A stretch of DNA of 64,000 bases from an uncultured Campylobacter sp. GTDB lineage: Bacteria > Campylobacterota > Campylobacteria > Campylobacterales > Campylobacteraceae. Under the pieces are notes generated by a model that worked only from the letters and a program-made list of their open reading frames with translations, did no database searches and was not told the DNA's origin. This document shows positions 19,055 through 28,896 of this stretch, one piece after another; position 1 is the first letter of the stretch; each line of letters opens with the position of its first letter. The DNA lies in assembly GCF_905373215.1 (NCBI RefSeq), contig NZ_CAJPRT010000004.1:62001-126000 (forward strand), read 5' to 3'. Position numbers and translations under genes: made by a program.

Positions 19055-19300
19055 ATGTCATTGTTGATTACAAAAGAATGCATCAGTTGCGACGCGTGCC
19101 GCGAGGAATGCCCTAATGAAGCTATTTTTGAGGATGAGCCGATATACATCATAGATGCCGATCGATGCTGCGAGTGCGTAGATGATTACTCTGAGCCCGC
19201 CTGCATAGTGGTCTGCCCAGTCGAGTGTATCATCACCGATCCAGATAATATCGAGACGGCGGACGAGCTGAAATACAAACACGTCCATATGGAAATTTAA
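19055..19300 (+). CDS. 2[4Fe-4S] ferredoxin (YfhL-like)
   Basis: An 81-aa ferredoxin. The first ligand set is CISCDACREECP (9-20); the second is CCECVDDYSEPACIVVCP with the insertion typical of the YfhL group. It differs from the ferredoxin at 8296 by a shorter loop between the clusters. The ppx gene starts directly after its stop codon, so the two are co-transcribed. Confidence 0.93.
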   Translation: MSLLITKECISCDACREECPNEAIFEDEPIYIIDADRCCECVDDYSEPACIVVCPVECIITDPDNIETADELKYKHVHMEI

Positions 19301-20746
19301 ATGCCCAAGCGCGTCGCAGTCATAGATCTGGGCTCAAATTCCGCCAGAGCCGTGATTTTCGAGCGCACGAGCAGGCTCGGATTTTTTATCTTAGCAGAGC
19401 ACAAGATCAAGATCCGCCTAGGCGAGGGCGCTTATGAAAACGGCGGGATTTTAACCAAAGACGCGATGCAAAAAAGCCTACTTGCGTTTAAAAAATTTAA
19501 GACCCTAATCGGCAATTACAAGGTTAAACGCGTGCTTTGTGTCGGCACCTCCGCGCTGCGCGACGCACCTAACGGTACGGGGTTTATAAAGCTCGTCCGA
19601 AAGCAAACCGGTATCGCCATTCGCAAAATCGACGGGCAGACGGAAGCCTATCTGGGCGCTTATGCGGCACAGAATTTGCTTAGCGACTTTTCTCAAGGCG
19701 TTACGCTGGATATCGGCGGCGGCTCAACCGAGCTAGCCCTCATAAAAAACGGCAAGATAGAAAAGACGCTCTCGCTAAATTTAGGCACCGTGCGGCTAAA
19801 GGAGCTGTTTTTCGACCGCGGCGACGCGAAGGGGCTAGAGAAATACGTCTCTAGCGCGGTTGCGCACATCGGGGAGGAATTTTGCACGCAAAATTTAATC
19901 GTAATGGGCGGCTCCGCGCGAGCGCTATCGGGCGCCGTGATGAGCCTGCAAAACCACCCGCTAAAGATCGTGCATAATTTCAGCTACGATTACGAAAAAT
20001 ACGCGCCGTTTTTTGCTAAGCTGATGAGCGCAAAGACGCTTGATCTGGCGAAATTCCCGATCAAAAAGGACCGCTACGACACGATCAGAGAGGGCGCCAT
20101 CGTTTTTGATAAGATAGTAAAGAGGCTGGGCGCGAAAAAGGTGATCACCTGCGGCGCAGGGGTGCGAGAGGGGGCGTTTTTAAACTCGATCCTGCGCGGC
20201 GCGCGGCTGCCTAAAAGCTTTAATCCGAGCCTAAGAAGCCTTTTGGACCGCTTCGCCCCTGAGCCGTCTAGCGCTCCTAAGTTCGCAAAGGCGCTGTTTT
20301 GCGCGCTATCGCCGCTGCACGGCTTGAGCGAAAAATATATTAAAATTCTGCAGGTCGCGGCATCGCTTTGCGAGATCGGGAGAGCGATCGGCTTTTACGC
20401 CAAGCACGAAACCAGCGCGGATATGGTGCTCGGCGGGCTGAACTACCGCACGACGCACAAAGAAAAGGCGCTCATAGCCGCGATCATCTCGATGCACGGA
20501 AGGCGCGAGCTGGGTGCTACGTTCGCGCCTTTGAGCGCGATTTTGCCCGATGCCGCCAAGCTCGCGTGGCTTAGCTACATTTTGGAGCTTGCGCGCCTTC
20601 TAAGCGAAAATGCGCTAAAAAATTTAGAATTTAGCTTCGAAAATTCCACTCTTAAAATCTCCGGCGCGGATAATTTGATAATGCTCAAAGGAAGCCTTAA
20701 AAAACTCGCAAAGCCCGCGGTTTTTGCGGTAAATTTTACGAGCTGA
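19301..20746 (+). CDS. Ppx/GppA family phosphatase
   Basis: A 481-aa exopolyphosphatase/pppGpp phosphohydrolase-like protein. The ASKHA-type ATPase motifs are AVIDLGSNSARAVIFE at the N-terminus and DIGGGSTELAL near residue 138. The C-terminal half resembles the HD-like region seen in the Ppx group. The exact substrate (polyphosphate or pppGpp) cannot be settled from the sequence. The ATG immediately follows the ferredoxin stop, so the two genes are probably one operon. Confidence 0.92.
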   Translation: MPKRVAVIDLGSNSARAVIFERTSRLGFFILAEHKIKIRLGEGAYENGGILTKDAMQKSLLAFKKFKTLIGNYKVKRVLCVGTSALRDAPNGTGFIKLVRKQTGIAIRKIDGQTEAYLGAYAAQNLLSDFSQGVTLDIGGGSTELALIKNGKIEKTLSLNLGTVRLKELFFDRGDAKGLEKYVSSAVAHIGEEFCTQNLIVMGGSARALSGAVMSLQNHPLKIVHNFSYDYEKYAPFFAKLMSAKTLDLAKFPIKKDRYDTIREGAIVFDKIVKRLGAKKVITCGAGVREGAFLNSILRGARLPKSFNPSLRSLLDRFAPEPSSAPKFAKALFCALSPLHGLSEKYIKILQVAASLCEIGRAIGFYAKHETSADMVLGGLNYRTTHKEKALIAAIISMHGRRELGATFAPLSAILPDAAKLAWLSYILELARLLSENALKNLEFSFENSTLKISGADNLIMLKGSLKKLAKPAVFAVNFTS

Positions 20747-21564
20747 GACCCGCGTCGCGCGTTCATTCGCCGCTCGCGACCGAATTACCTTCGCCGCTCT
20801 CACTGTTACCTGCTTGCCGCCTATGATTGTGAATTGCATGCGCGCAATCGCTTTGTTTGCTCGCTTAGCGTTTGCCGGCGGGCCGCAAACGATCATGAGC
20901 GATCGCTTGCGCTTGATTTGCGATAAGCGCGCCGGTTTAGAATTTTTGCAGCATTAAGCGGGCGCTAGGTTTTTAAAATTTTACCGCCCTCGGCCCTCTT
21001 GCTCGCGCAGCCTTTTTAAAATTTTCACATTTGTGCACTCATTTTAAAATTTTAACATCCGCGTTACCGATTAAAATTTTATATTCCGTGCCTGCGCTTT
21101 TAAATTTTCCGAGCTTGCGGCGTCGTTTTGAAATTTCTGCTCGGTATCGCTCTTGAAATTTCTCGCATCGATGCTTGAGTAGATAGCCGAGGCGCGGATT
21201 GCGCGTATATTTTACGGAAGCGGATGGTTTGGATTTGTCGCGATCGACGCGGCGTAAATCTAACGCGCAGACTTTGCACAAATTTTACGAGGGCAAGGCG
21301 GACGCCTTTTGCGTAGAATTTTAAAATTTACGAAAATTTTATTTATATCGCGCGTCACGCTCGGCATATCGCTCAACGTTGCCGACGGCGACCGCACTGC
21401 GGGTTTGGTTGGACGGCGCGGCAAAATTTTAAAGCGGCGGCGAATAGTCGAGCGAGATCAAGAGTGCTCGGCGATTTGCAGAAAGTACCCCTGACTATCC
21501 GTGCAGCGTCTAGACCGATCTGCAGAAGCGCTCCGACATCCGCGGAAGTGGCCCTGTGCGAGCC
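20747..21564. other. About 820-bp intergenic spacer
   Basis: Alternating AAATTTT-type words and GCG-rich blocks, with no credible gene and no RNA gene recognised. Short ORFs exist on both strands but have no family features or ribosome sites. Confidence 0.4.
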
Positions 21565-21870
21565 CTAAAATCGCCCCAGAGCCTCTTTGACGTGATCCTC
21601 CGCCATATCGATATTCCACATCGGCTCAAAAACCAGATCAATCTCCACCTCGCCGACGCCCTCCACGCTCTCGGCACCCGCGCGCACCCATTCCACCATC
21701 ATCTCATGCAGCGGGCACGACTGAGTCGATAGCGTCATCGTGACTTTGGCGTTGTTCGCCTCATCTACCGCTACGTCGTAGATGAGCCCTAGCGACACGA
21801 CGTCAAAGCCCACCTCAGGGTCCACTACGGCGCGAAGTGCGTCGTAAATTTGCTCCTTCGTTACTTTCAT
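21565..21870 (-). CDS. MIP18/DUF59 family Fe-S assembly protein
   Basis: A 101-aa SufT/MIP18-type protein. It has the family signature DPEVGFDVVSLGLIYDV near the N-terminus and the conserved C52 in STQSCPLHE, the residue implicated in Fe-S handling in related proteins. It overlaps the membrane-protein gene by four bases (ATGA), so it works with the two genes upstream. Maturation of an Fe-S or metalloprotein is the expected role. Confidence 0.9.
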   Translation of the reverse strand: MKVTKEQIYDALRAVVDPEVGFDVVSLGLIYDVAVDEANNAKVTMTLSTQSCPLHEMMVEWVRAGAESVEGVGEVEIDLVFEPMWNIDMAEDHVKEALGRF

Positions 21871-23042
21871 TTTTCCTCTCCAAATTTTATGTAGTTAAAG
21901 ATATTTACGATGTTGACTAGCACCAAAATTATACTTGCCGCTTGCAAGATCGCTGCAGGCGTTAGCGCTCCAAGGCCCGCGCACGCAAGCGCTAAGACGT
22001 TCGGCACGCAGGCTGCGTAGGCGATCTTTTTGATTATCATATCGTCTAGCATAGGGATTTTGCGCTTGCCGACGAAGGGCGAGACGTAGTGGTACCAGAT
22101 GAGAAAGGGTGCGATTTTATAAAGGTGCGCGACGATGAAGGCGAACAAAAAGCCGTATAGCAGCCAAAACGCCGCCGCATCCGCGCGACCTGCGAGCCAA
22201 AATGCGCCGCTAAATCCCAAGGCCGCCAGCGAGATGTAGACGTTTAAATTCCAATAATCGATCGCTTTTCGCACGCGCCTGGCTAGGATATAGATCGCCT
22301 GAGCCGCAAAGCTCGCAAGCGCGGCAAAGGCGATGAAAATTCCAAAATCTTTTAACAAAAACGGCCCCGCGAGCAGATACAGCGCCAGCGAAGCTTTTGC
22401 TAGCGCGAAGCTTAGATCGTGCGCCAGGCTAAACATCGGCAGCAATACGCACGCGGCGCCTACAATGACGAAAAACACGAAGCCCAGCACGAAGTATATG
22501 TGATAGGATAAAATTTCTGAAAAATACACTCCGAAAATCTCCACGCCGCTAAGCGCTAGCACGAGCGCGAAGCCAAGGCTGATCCCTACCGCCAAAAACG
22601 CAGCCGAGATCGCAAGCGCTACGGCAGGGAAGCTCCATTTGGGCGTGCCGATGAAGCTTAGCGCGTAGCAGATCGTAAAATAAAATAGGCTAAGCAGCAA
22701 AACGGCGCCGCCTGCGTGCATCAAAGGGATGCTTGAAAGTAGCAATCCCGCGCTTAGCAGAGCCACGCTCGCGCCGTAGGCGAGGAGATTTAAAAACGCA
22801 AATTTGACGGTGAAAAATTCCTTTTGGATGATGACTGAAGTAAGCTGATAGAGCGCTCCAATGATTATGCTGATTACAAATCCCAGCAAAAATACGTGAA
22901 AAAAGCTCGCCGTCTGCGGCGCTTGGATCGCGCCGAAATCGGCCTTTAAAAAGCTCGCCGCACTTAGCAGCAAAAAGATAAAGCCGCAGATGAAATAGCC
23001 GCCTACGATGCGAAACGGCGGCGAAAAGGTCGTGATATTCAT
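21867..23042 (-). CDS. Multi-pass membrane protein, NnrS/haem-copper-oxidase-like
   Basis: A 391-aa protein with about 11-12 transmembrane helices. Histidines inside or near helices (FFHVFLLGF, YHIYFVLGF, AHLYKI, IWYHYVSPF) recall the haem or copper ligands of oxidase subunit I/NnrS-type proteins, but I cannot fix the family. Neighbours are a DUF59 assembly protein and a DUF2249 protein, a combination often seen in nitrogen-oxide metabolism. A role in NO or copper handling is a hypothesis. Confidence 0.6.
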   Translation of the reverse strand: MNITTFSPPFRIVGGYFICGFIFLLLSAASFLKADFGAIQAPQTASFFHVFLLGFVISIIIGALYQLTSVIIQKEFFTVKFAFLNLLAYGASVALLSAGLLLSSIPLMHAGGAVLLLSLFYFTICYALSFIGTPKWSFPAVALAISAAFLAVGISLGFALVLALSGVEIFGVYFSEILSYHIYFVLGFVFFVIVGAACVLLPMFSLAHDLSFALAKASLALYLLAGPFLLKDFGIFIAFAALASFAAQAIYILARRVRKAIDYWNLNVYISLAALGFSGAFWLAGRADAAAFWLLYGFLFAFIVAHLYKIAPFLIWYHYVSPFVGKRKIPMLDDMIIKKIAYAACVPNVLALACAGLGALTPAAILQAASIILVLVNIVNIFNYIKFGEEK

Positions 23043-23059
23043 CTAAATTTTAAAGCACT

Positions 23060-23404
23060 TTAGCCGTGGCACTTCGCGTCGGTATCGAAGCCCTCATTGA
23101 CCGCGCCGGGTTTTAGGCTGATGGTGAGCTTGACTGCGTCGCCGTCCAGATCCTCGCGGGCAATGTCAAATTTAGACTCGATCTTCGGGATCAGCCCCAT
23201 CGGAAATTTATGATTGAGCATGACGACCTTTTTGGTGCCGTCCTTTACGAAATTTAACGCCACCAGCGCATTTACCATCGGCTCGGGCGGAATGCATTTG
23301 CGCGAATCAAAGCCGATGTATTCTACGCCGCCCTGCGATTTTTTATAAAATTTCACCGTGGCGCCCGCCGCGTCGAACTCCTGCCAGTCTGTGAAAAAAT
23401 CCAT
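23060..23404 (-). CDS. DUF2249-like (TusA-fold) protein
   Basis: A 114-aa protein. The segment FDSRKCIPPEPMVNAL matches the TusA/DUF2249 pattern of a cysteine followed by CxPxP-like prolines. The C-terminus ends CHG, so a second cysteine and a histidine could bind a metal. It is the first gene of a three-gene minus-strand operon, driven from a TATAAT box 30 nt upstream. The role is unknown; sulfur or metal delivery is suggested by the fold. Confidence 0.65.
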   Translation of the reverse strand: MDFFTDWQEFDAAGATVKFYKKSQGGVEYIGFDSRKCIPPEPMVNALVALNFVKDGTKKVVMLNHKFPMGLIPKIESKFDIAREDLDGDAVKLTISLKPGAVNEGFDTDAKCHG

Positions 23405-23433
23405 ACTAGGTCCTTTTTTTAAAATTTCGCGCG

Positions 23434-23439
23434 ATTATA
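23434..23439 (-). promoter_or_regulatory. -10 box of the DUF2249/membrane/DUF59 operon
   Basis: Minus-strand TATAAT, 30 nt upstream of the first ATG (23404). Confidence 0.5.
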
Positions 23440-23549
23440 TAGCAAATTTTAAAATTTTGAAATGAGGCAGATCAAGTCCTATTCGGAATTTGTAAATTTA
23501 GCCGAATTTTAATACACTACGCGTTAAAATTCTAAATCCGAGGACCATT

Positions 23550-26366
23550 ATGCAGACCATCACGATCATCGATACGTTCGGCTTTTTTTTCAGGCTCTAC
23601 TACGCTATGAGCGGGCTTAAAACAAAAGACGGCAAACCCAGCGGTATGGTGAGTGGATTTGCGAGCTTCATCGCAAATCTTTCGAAGGAATTTAAGAGCG
23701 ATTATATAATTTTCGCTCTGGATAGTAAAGGCAAGACCTTCCGCTCGGATATCGATCCGAACTACAAAACCAACCGCCAAGCCCCGCCGCCCGCGCTTTT
23801 GCAGCAGCTGCCGGTCTGCATTGAGATGATCGAAAAGATGGGGCTTTACTCGCTCGGACGCGAGGGATATGAGGCGGACGATCTCATCGCAAGCGTCGTT
23901 AAAAAGCACGGCGCCACGCATAAAATCAACATCGTTACCTCCGACAAGGACCTGTATCAGCTCATCGGCGAAAACGTTAAAATTTACAGCCACGGCAAAA
24001 AGATGCTTTACGGAAGGGGCGAGTGCTTGCAGCGCTACGGCGTCTATCCCGAGCAGATCGTGGATTTTTTAGCGATCTGCGGCGACAGCGCCGATAATAT
24101 CCCAGGCGTGCGCGGCATCGGCGACAAAGGAGCGAAGAAGCTTTTAGACGAATGGGGCTCGCTTGAGGGGATCTATTCAAATTTAGACCGCCTGCCGCAA
24201 AACAAACAGCGCGAGTATCTGATAGAAGGTAAGCAGAGCGCCTACATAAGCAAGCGCCTGGCTACGCTTTACGACGAGCTGGAAATCCCGCCTTTAGAGG
24301 ATGCGAAATTTCCGCAGCAAAATCCGCTTTTTAAAATCCGCGAAATTTTAAAAGATTACGCGCTAAATAGGCTTCTTTCGGCGTTAAGCCTGCAGGAGCA
24401 GAACGGACTTGATCTTTGGGGCGAGGGCAAAGGCGCAAGCACAAAAAACTCTTTTTTAAGCGGGGGCGGGAAGGGCGCGGGCACAGAGCCGTCTCGCGGC
24501 GGCTCTATCTTGGACGCTGCCGTAGGAGGGCTAGACGGGCAAAATTCTATCCCGGGCGGTTCCGCTTGCGGCGGGCAAAACTATGAACGCGCTTTTAAAA
24601 CGCCCTTTGAGCCCGTTTGCATTACCGATGCCGCGGAGCTTGCGAGGCTGTGCGAAGGCGTCAGCGCCGAGACCTTAGTGAGCTTCGATACGGAAACCAC
24701 TAGCGTCGATAGCAAAAGCGCCAAGATCGTGGGTTTTTCGTTTGCATTTAACGAGGAGCGCGCCTATTACGTCCCGCTCGCGCACAGCTATTTGGGCGCT
24801 CCGGCTCAAATTTCTTCGGACGCGGCAAAGGCTGCGATCGGCTCGCTATTTCGCGGCTATGTCGTGGGGCAAAATTTAAAATACGATTTTGAGATCGTGA
24901 AAAATAATTTTAACATTGAGCCACCTGCGCGCTTTGCCGATACGATGGTGCTAGCGTGGCTGCTCGATCCCGCAAACGCCGTGGGGATGGACTCTATCTC
25001 GCCGCGGTATCTGGGGTATGAGACTGTGCATTTCGGCGACGTCGTCAAAAAGGGCGAGACCTTCGCCTCCGTGGAGCTGGACGCCGCTACGATCTATGCG
25101 AGCGAGGATGCGTGGGTGACGCTGAGGCTGTATTTTAAACTCAAACAGCTGCTCGAACCCGCGCTTTTTAAGCTCGCGCAAGAGCTTGAGTTCCCGTTCG
25201 TGCGGGTGCTTTGGCAGATGCAAAGATGCGGCATCAAGATCGACGCGGAGATGATAAAGCGCCTTATCGCGCGCAACGAAAAGTCCCTGCGAGCGCTCAC
25301 GGATGAAATTTATGAGCTTTGCGGCGAGCAGTTTAACATCAACTCTCCCGCTCAGCTCGGCGCCGTGCTTTTCGAGCGGCTTGGGCTTCCTGCCGCAAAG
25401 CGCACCAAGACGGGCTACAGCACCGATGAAAGCGTGCTGAAGGATCTTACGGCGCTACATCCCGCGGTGGGTAAAATTTTAGACTACCGCGAGCTGTTTA
25501 AGCTGCAAAGCACCTACTGCGAGCCGCTGCTGCAGCTTGCCCTGACCGATGCGCAAAATCGCGTCAGATCGAATTTCTTGCAGACCGGCACGGCCACCGG
25601 GCGGCTAGCGAGCAAAAATCCGAACCTGCAAAATATCCCTGCGCGCGGCACCTTTGCGAAGGACGTGCGGGACTGCTTCCTCGCGAGCGAGGGCTACTCG
25701 CTGATCTCGCTTGATTATTCGCAGATCGAGCTGCGCCTGCTCGCGCACTTTTCGCGCGATCCTGCGCTTTTGGCGGCGTTTAGGGCGGATGAGGACATTC
25801 ACGCGCGCACGGCGATCAGCATCTTCGGCGACGCGCAGCCCGCGCACCGCACGATCGCAAAGAGCATAAATTTCGGTCTCATCTACGGCATGGGCGCGGG
25901 CAAGCTAAGCGACAGCCTAGGCATCGCGCGCGTCGAGGCGAAGGGCTATATCGAGCGCTATTTCGCGGCGTTTTCCACGATCAAGGAGTTTTTGCAAAGC
26001 ATAAAATCGGACGCGAAAGAAAGCGGCTACGTAAGCACGCTTTTTGGGCGCAGGCGCTACTTCGACTTCGCAAACGCGCGCAACAACATGGTCTATGCGA
26101 GCTACGAGCGCGAGGCGGTGAATACGAAATTTCAAGGCTCCGCAGCCGACATCATCAAAAAGGCGATGGTTGAGATTTCGCCGCTGTTAAGCGACGAGGC
26201 GCGGCTGATATTGCAGATCCACGATGAGCTGATCTTCGAGGTGCGGGACGATTTGGCGCAGAGCTTCGGCGAGCGCGCGCAGGAGATAATGCAAAGCGCA
26301 GCGAGCCTGAACGTGCCGCTTAAGACGAGCCTAAACATCGCCAAACGTTGGGGCGAGCTGAAGTAA
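23550..26366 (+). CDS. polA: DNA polymerase I
   Basis: A 938-aa repair and replication polymerase. The N-terminal 5'-nuclease domain (about 1-290) opens TITIIDTFGFFFRLYYAM and includes GDSADNIPGVRGIG. A glycine-rich linker (about 290-350) leads to a 3'-5' exonuclease domain with the metal-binding FDTETTS, NLKYDFE and YASEDAW motifs intact, so proofreading is likely. The polymerase domain has LDYSQIELRLLAHFS, SINFGLIYGMGAG and QIHDELIFEV. The linker is unusually long and Gly/Ser-rich. Confidence 0.97.
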   Translation: MQTITIIDTFGFFFRLYYAMSGLKTKDGKPSGMVSGFASFIANLSKEFKSDYIIFALDSKGKTFRSDIDPNYKTNRQAPPPALLQQLPVCIEMIEKMGLYSLGREGYEADDLIASVVKKHGATHKINIVTSDKDLYQLIGENVKIYSHGKKMLYGRGECLQRYGVYPEQIVDFLAICGDSADNIPGVRGIGDKGAKKLLDEWGSLEGIYSNLDRLPQNKQREYLIEGKQSAYISKRLATLYDELEIPPLEDAKFPQQNPLFKIREILKDYALNRLLSALSLQEQNGLDLWGEGKGASTKNSFLSGGGKGAGTEPSRGGSILDAAVGGLDGQNSIPGGSACGGQNYERAFKTPFEPVCITDAAELARLCEGVSAETLVSFDTETTSVDSKSAKIVGFSFAFNEERAYYVPLAHSYLGAPAQISSDAAKAAIGSLFRGYVVGQNLKYDFEIVKNNFNIEPPARFADTMVLAWLLDPANAVGMDSISPRYLGYETVHFGDVVKKGETFASVELDAATIYASEDAWVTLRLYFKLKQLLEPALFKLAQELEFPFVRVLWQMQRCGIKIDAEMIKRLIARNEKSLRALTDEIYELCGEQFNINSPAQLGAVLFERLGLPAAKRTKTGYSTDESVLKDLTALHPAVGKILDYRELFKLQSTYCEPLLQLALTDAQNRVRSNFLQTGTATGRLASKNPNLQNIPARGTFAKDVRDCFLASEGYSLISLDYSQIELRLLAHFSRDPALLAAFRADEDIHARTAISIFGDAQPAHRTIAKSINFGLIYGMGAGKLSDSLGIARVEAKGYIERYFAAFSTIKEFLQSIKSDAKESGYVSTLFGRRRYFDFANARNNMVYASYEREAVNTKFQGSAADIIKKAMVEISPLLSDEARLILQIHDELIFEVRDDLAQSFGERAQEIMQSAASLNVPLKTSLNIAKRWGELK

Positions 26367-26406
26367 TTTCGCTAAATTTAAAGCGGCTAAAATTTTAAGC
26401 GAAATT
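26365..26406 (+). terminator. Weak terminator-like hairpin after polA
   Basis: AATTTCGCT (26365-26373) is the reverse complement of AGCGAAATT (26398-26406). The loop is long (24 nt), so the call is weak. Confidence 0.3.
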
Positions 26407-26996
26407 TAAACGGCGCGCGGAATTTTAAATTTTGAGCAGGACGGAGCCTAAATTTGCTCGTTTGATAAATTTGATTGCTCTAAATTTAGACCGAGCAGTT
26501 GGCGTGGTGCGGCACAGATCCGCCGCCGTCTTTAAATTTTTGATTAAATTTAAGCTCTTCGCTCGGCAATATCAAACGGCGGTTAGATAGATTTATCCGA
26601 ATTAAATTTAAACAATGTGTTTTAGCAAGAGGTCTAGATAAATTTTGCCGTGCGTATAAATTAAAATTTCATTTCAACGACGTAGTGACGGAATTTTTAA
26701 ATTTAAATTTTACGCAAAGCCGCGCGCTTCGTAAAATTTAACGAGTGAAAATTCATACAAAATTTAGCCCGCGATAAATAGGCATAGGTTTTGCGAAAAA
26801 AGATTTTTGTAAGATGAAATAATCGGCGGCGGGTCTTTACGAACTCGCCCTGCGCGCCGGCTTGTAAAGACCGCGCCCTTATAGCCTCACGAGCGAAGCT
26901 ATAAGGATTTCGGACTAAATTTTGGCATGAATTCTGCGCGCGTAAATTTTACAAGCCTGCATAAAATTCCACAAGCTTACGTAAAATTCGTGCCGC
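26367..26996. other. About 630-bp intergenic spacer
   Basis: Sits between convergent polA and the trans-sulfuration gene. It is made of AAATTT-rich words with scattered GC blocks. Apart from the hairpin at 26365-26406, nothing was recognised. Confidence 0.4.
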
Positions 26997-28133
26997 CTAT
27001 TTTTTAGATTTTTCTAGCGCGGCGGCAAGGTCCGCTATGAGATCGTCCGCGTTTTCGATGCCTATGGCTAGACGCAGCAAATTTTGACTGATGCCGATGC
27101 GCTCTTGCAGCTCGCGCGGATAGCTCTCGTGCGTCATCGACGCAGGATGGCAGATCAGGCTCTCTACGCCGCCCAGACTAACCGCCAGATCAAATAGCTC
27201 AAGGCTGCGCGCAAAGGTTTTATAGTCGTATTGCGGCTTAAGCACCAGTGAGATGACCGCTCCGATGCCGCTGGCTTGGCGATTTTGTATCTCTTTTTCG
27301 TTAGCCGAATGCGAGCCTGCAAAATTTACCGCCTCTACCGCAGGATTGCCGCGTAAAAATTCTATTATCTTTAGCGTATTTTCGCTCTGGCGGTCGAAGC
27401 GCACGCTTAGCGTTTTAAGCCCGCGTATGAGCGAATACGCGTCGGTAGGCGATAGCGTCGCGCCCAGAGTGTTTTTCATAAACTGAATTCTTGCGGCAAG
27501 CTCGTCGTCATTCGTCGTAACGATGCCGGCGATCAGATCGGCATGCCCGCCTATGTATTTGGTCGCGCTATAAACCACGACGTCTGCGCCGTGCTCTAGC
27601 GGGCGCTGATAATATGGGGTCAAAAAGGTATTATCCATAACCACAAGCGCGCCGTTTTTGTGCGCGAGCTCGCTGATGCGCTCAATGTCGGTTACGCGCA
27701 AAAGCGGATTTGAGGGCGTTTCGATGAAGACCATTTTGACGTCGCTCGGAATTTCGGTGATCAAATTTAGATCGTCCACTAAGTCGTAATTGACCCCTTG
27801 ATTTTTAAAAATCCCGCTTACGTATCGATAGGTGCCACCGTAAACGTTGTTATTTAGCAGCACGCGATCGCCGCTTTTAAGCAGCGCGAATGCAGCGCTC
27901 GTAGCCGCTATACCCGAGGCTAGCGCGAAGGCGTATTTGCTGCCTTCAAATTTTGCAAAAAGTTCCTCAAAGGCGTTGCGCGTAGGATTTGCGCCGCGCG
28001 AATAGGCGTATTTGCCGAAATCATCCAGGCTTTCTTGCACGAAGGTGCTGGCTAGATATATCGGCGGAATCACCGCGTTGTGGGGGTTGGACTTAGCCTC
28101 TATGCCCTTTACGATTAGGGTATCTATTTTCAT
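26997..28133 (-). CDS. Trans-sulfuration PLP enzyme (cystathionine gamma-synthase/beta-lyase type)
   Basis: A 378-aa Cys/Met-metabolism PLP enzyme. Substrate and cofactor segments are AYSRGANPTRNAFEE (about 43-57), SGIAATSA, the Asp-containing VVMDNTF and the Schiff-base lysine K192 in SATKYIGGH. Family members split or form cystathionine or release sulfide from cysteine/cystine. The last gene of a cystine-type ABC operon, it could process imported cystine. The specific reaction cannot be decided by eye. Confidence 0.88.
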   Translation of the reverse strand: MKIDTLIVKGIEAKSNPHNAVIPPIYLASTFVQESLDDFGKYAYSRGANPTRNAFEELFAKFEGSKYAFALASGIAATSAAFALLKSGDRVLLNNNVYGGTYRYVSGIFKNQGVNYDLVDDLNLITEIPSDVKMVFIETPSNPLLRVTDIERISELAHKNGALVVMDNTFLTPYYQRPLEHGADVVVYSATKYIGGHADLIAGIVTTNDDELAARIQFMKNTLGATLSPTDAYSLIRGLKTLSVRFDRQSENTLKIIEFLRGNPAVEAVNFAGSHSANEKEIQNRQASGIGAVISLVLKPQYDYKTFARSLELFDLAVSLGGVESLICHPASMTHESYPRELQERIGISQNLLRLAIGIENADDLIADLAAALEKSKK

Positions 28134-28158
28134 CTTTTCTCCTTAAAATTTAATGGAT

Positions 28159-28896
28159 TTAAAAGCTCATCGCTCCGATAAATTTAGCTATGCGCTCGTC
28201 GCCGCTACCGAAGAATTCCTCTGCGTCGCCGTCGAATGCGATAACTCCGCCGTCTAAGAATAAAATTCTATCTGCGATCTTGCGTGCAAAGCCCATATTG
28301 TGCGTGACGATGATAAGCGAGCGATCCTCTGCGGCAAGCTCTGCGATAGTCTTTAGCACCTGTGCCTCAAGCTCGGGATCAAGCGCGCTCGTAGGCTCAT
28401 CCAGCAGCAAAAACTCAGGCTGCATCGCAAGCGCCCGCGCGATCGCTACGCGCTGGCTCTGACCGCCGGAGAGGCGAGCCGGATACGCGCCAGCTTTATC
28501 CGCCATGCCGACCTTTTTTAGCAGCGCCATTGCATTTGCCTCGGCAAGCTCGCGTGGCTGCTTTAATACGTGTACGGGCGCTTCGATGACGTTTTGTAAG
28601 ACGTTGAGGTGCGGAAAGAGATTGAAGCTTTGAAAAACCATGCCCGTATGCGCGCGGAATGGATGATATTCGCTTGTTTTATGCTGAGCGTCGAAATTTA
28701 TCTTAAACTCGCCTAGCTGTAGCTCGCCGCCGCTTGGAATTTCGAGCAGATTTATGCAGCGCAGCATCGTGGATTTGCCAGAGCCAGAGCTTCCTAAAAT
28801 CACTGTCGTTTGCCCGTCGCGAAATTCTAAGCTTAGCCCGTTTAGCACGACGTGATCGCCAAAGCGCTTAGTTAAGTTCGTAAATTTTATCATCAT
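28159..28896 (-). CDS. Amino-acid (cystine-type) ABC transporter ATPase
   Basis: A 245-aa polar amino-acid transporter ATPase. Walker A GSSGSGKST (about 35-43), signature LSGGQSQRVAIARAL, Walker B LLLDEPTSALDPE and switch His in IIVTHN are all present. It overlaps the permease gene by four bases (ATGA) and lies 25 bp before the trans-sulfuration gene. Confidence 0.94.
   Translation of the reverse strand: MMIKFTNLTKRFGDHVVLNGLSLEFRDGQTTVILGSSGSGKSTMLRCINLLEIPSGGELQLGEFKINFDAQHKTSEYHPFRAHTGMVFQSFNLFPHLNVLQNVIEAPVHVLKQPRELAEANAMALLKKVGMADKAGAYPARLSGGQSQRVAIARALAMQPEFLLLDEPTSALDPELEAQVLKTIAELAAEDRSLIIVTHNMGFARKIADRILFLDGGVIAFDGDAEEFFGSGDERIAKFIGAMSF

Noticed and set aside
20624..21494. Small ORFs between ppx and the DUF59 gene
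   Set aside because: No ribosome sites, no family motifs, and composition like the other spacers; likely chance frames.
23532..23993. 153-aa minus-strand ORF inside polA
   Set aside because: It is antisense to the conserved 5'-nuclease domain of PolA and has no family features.
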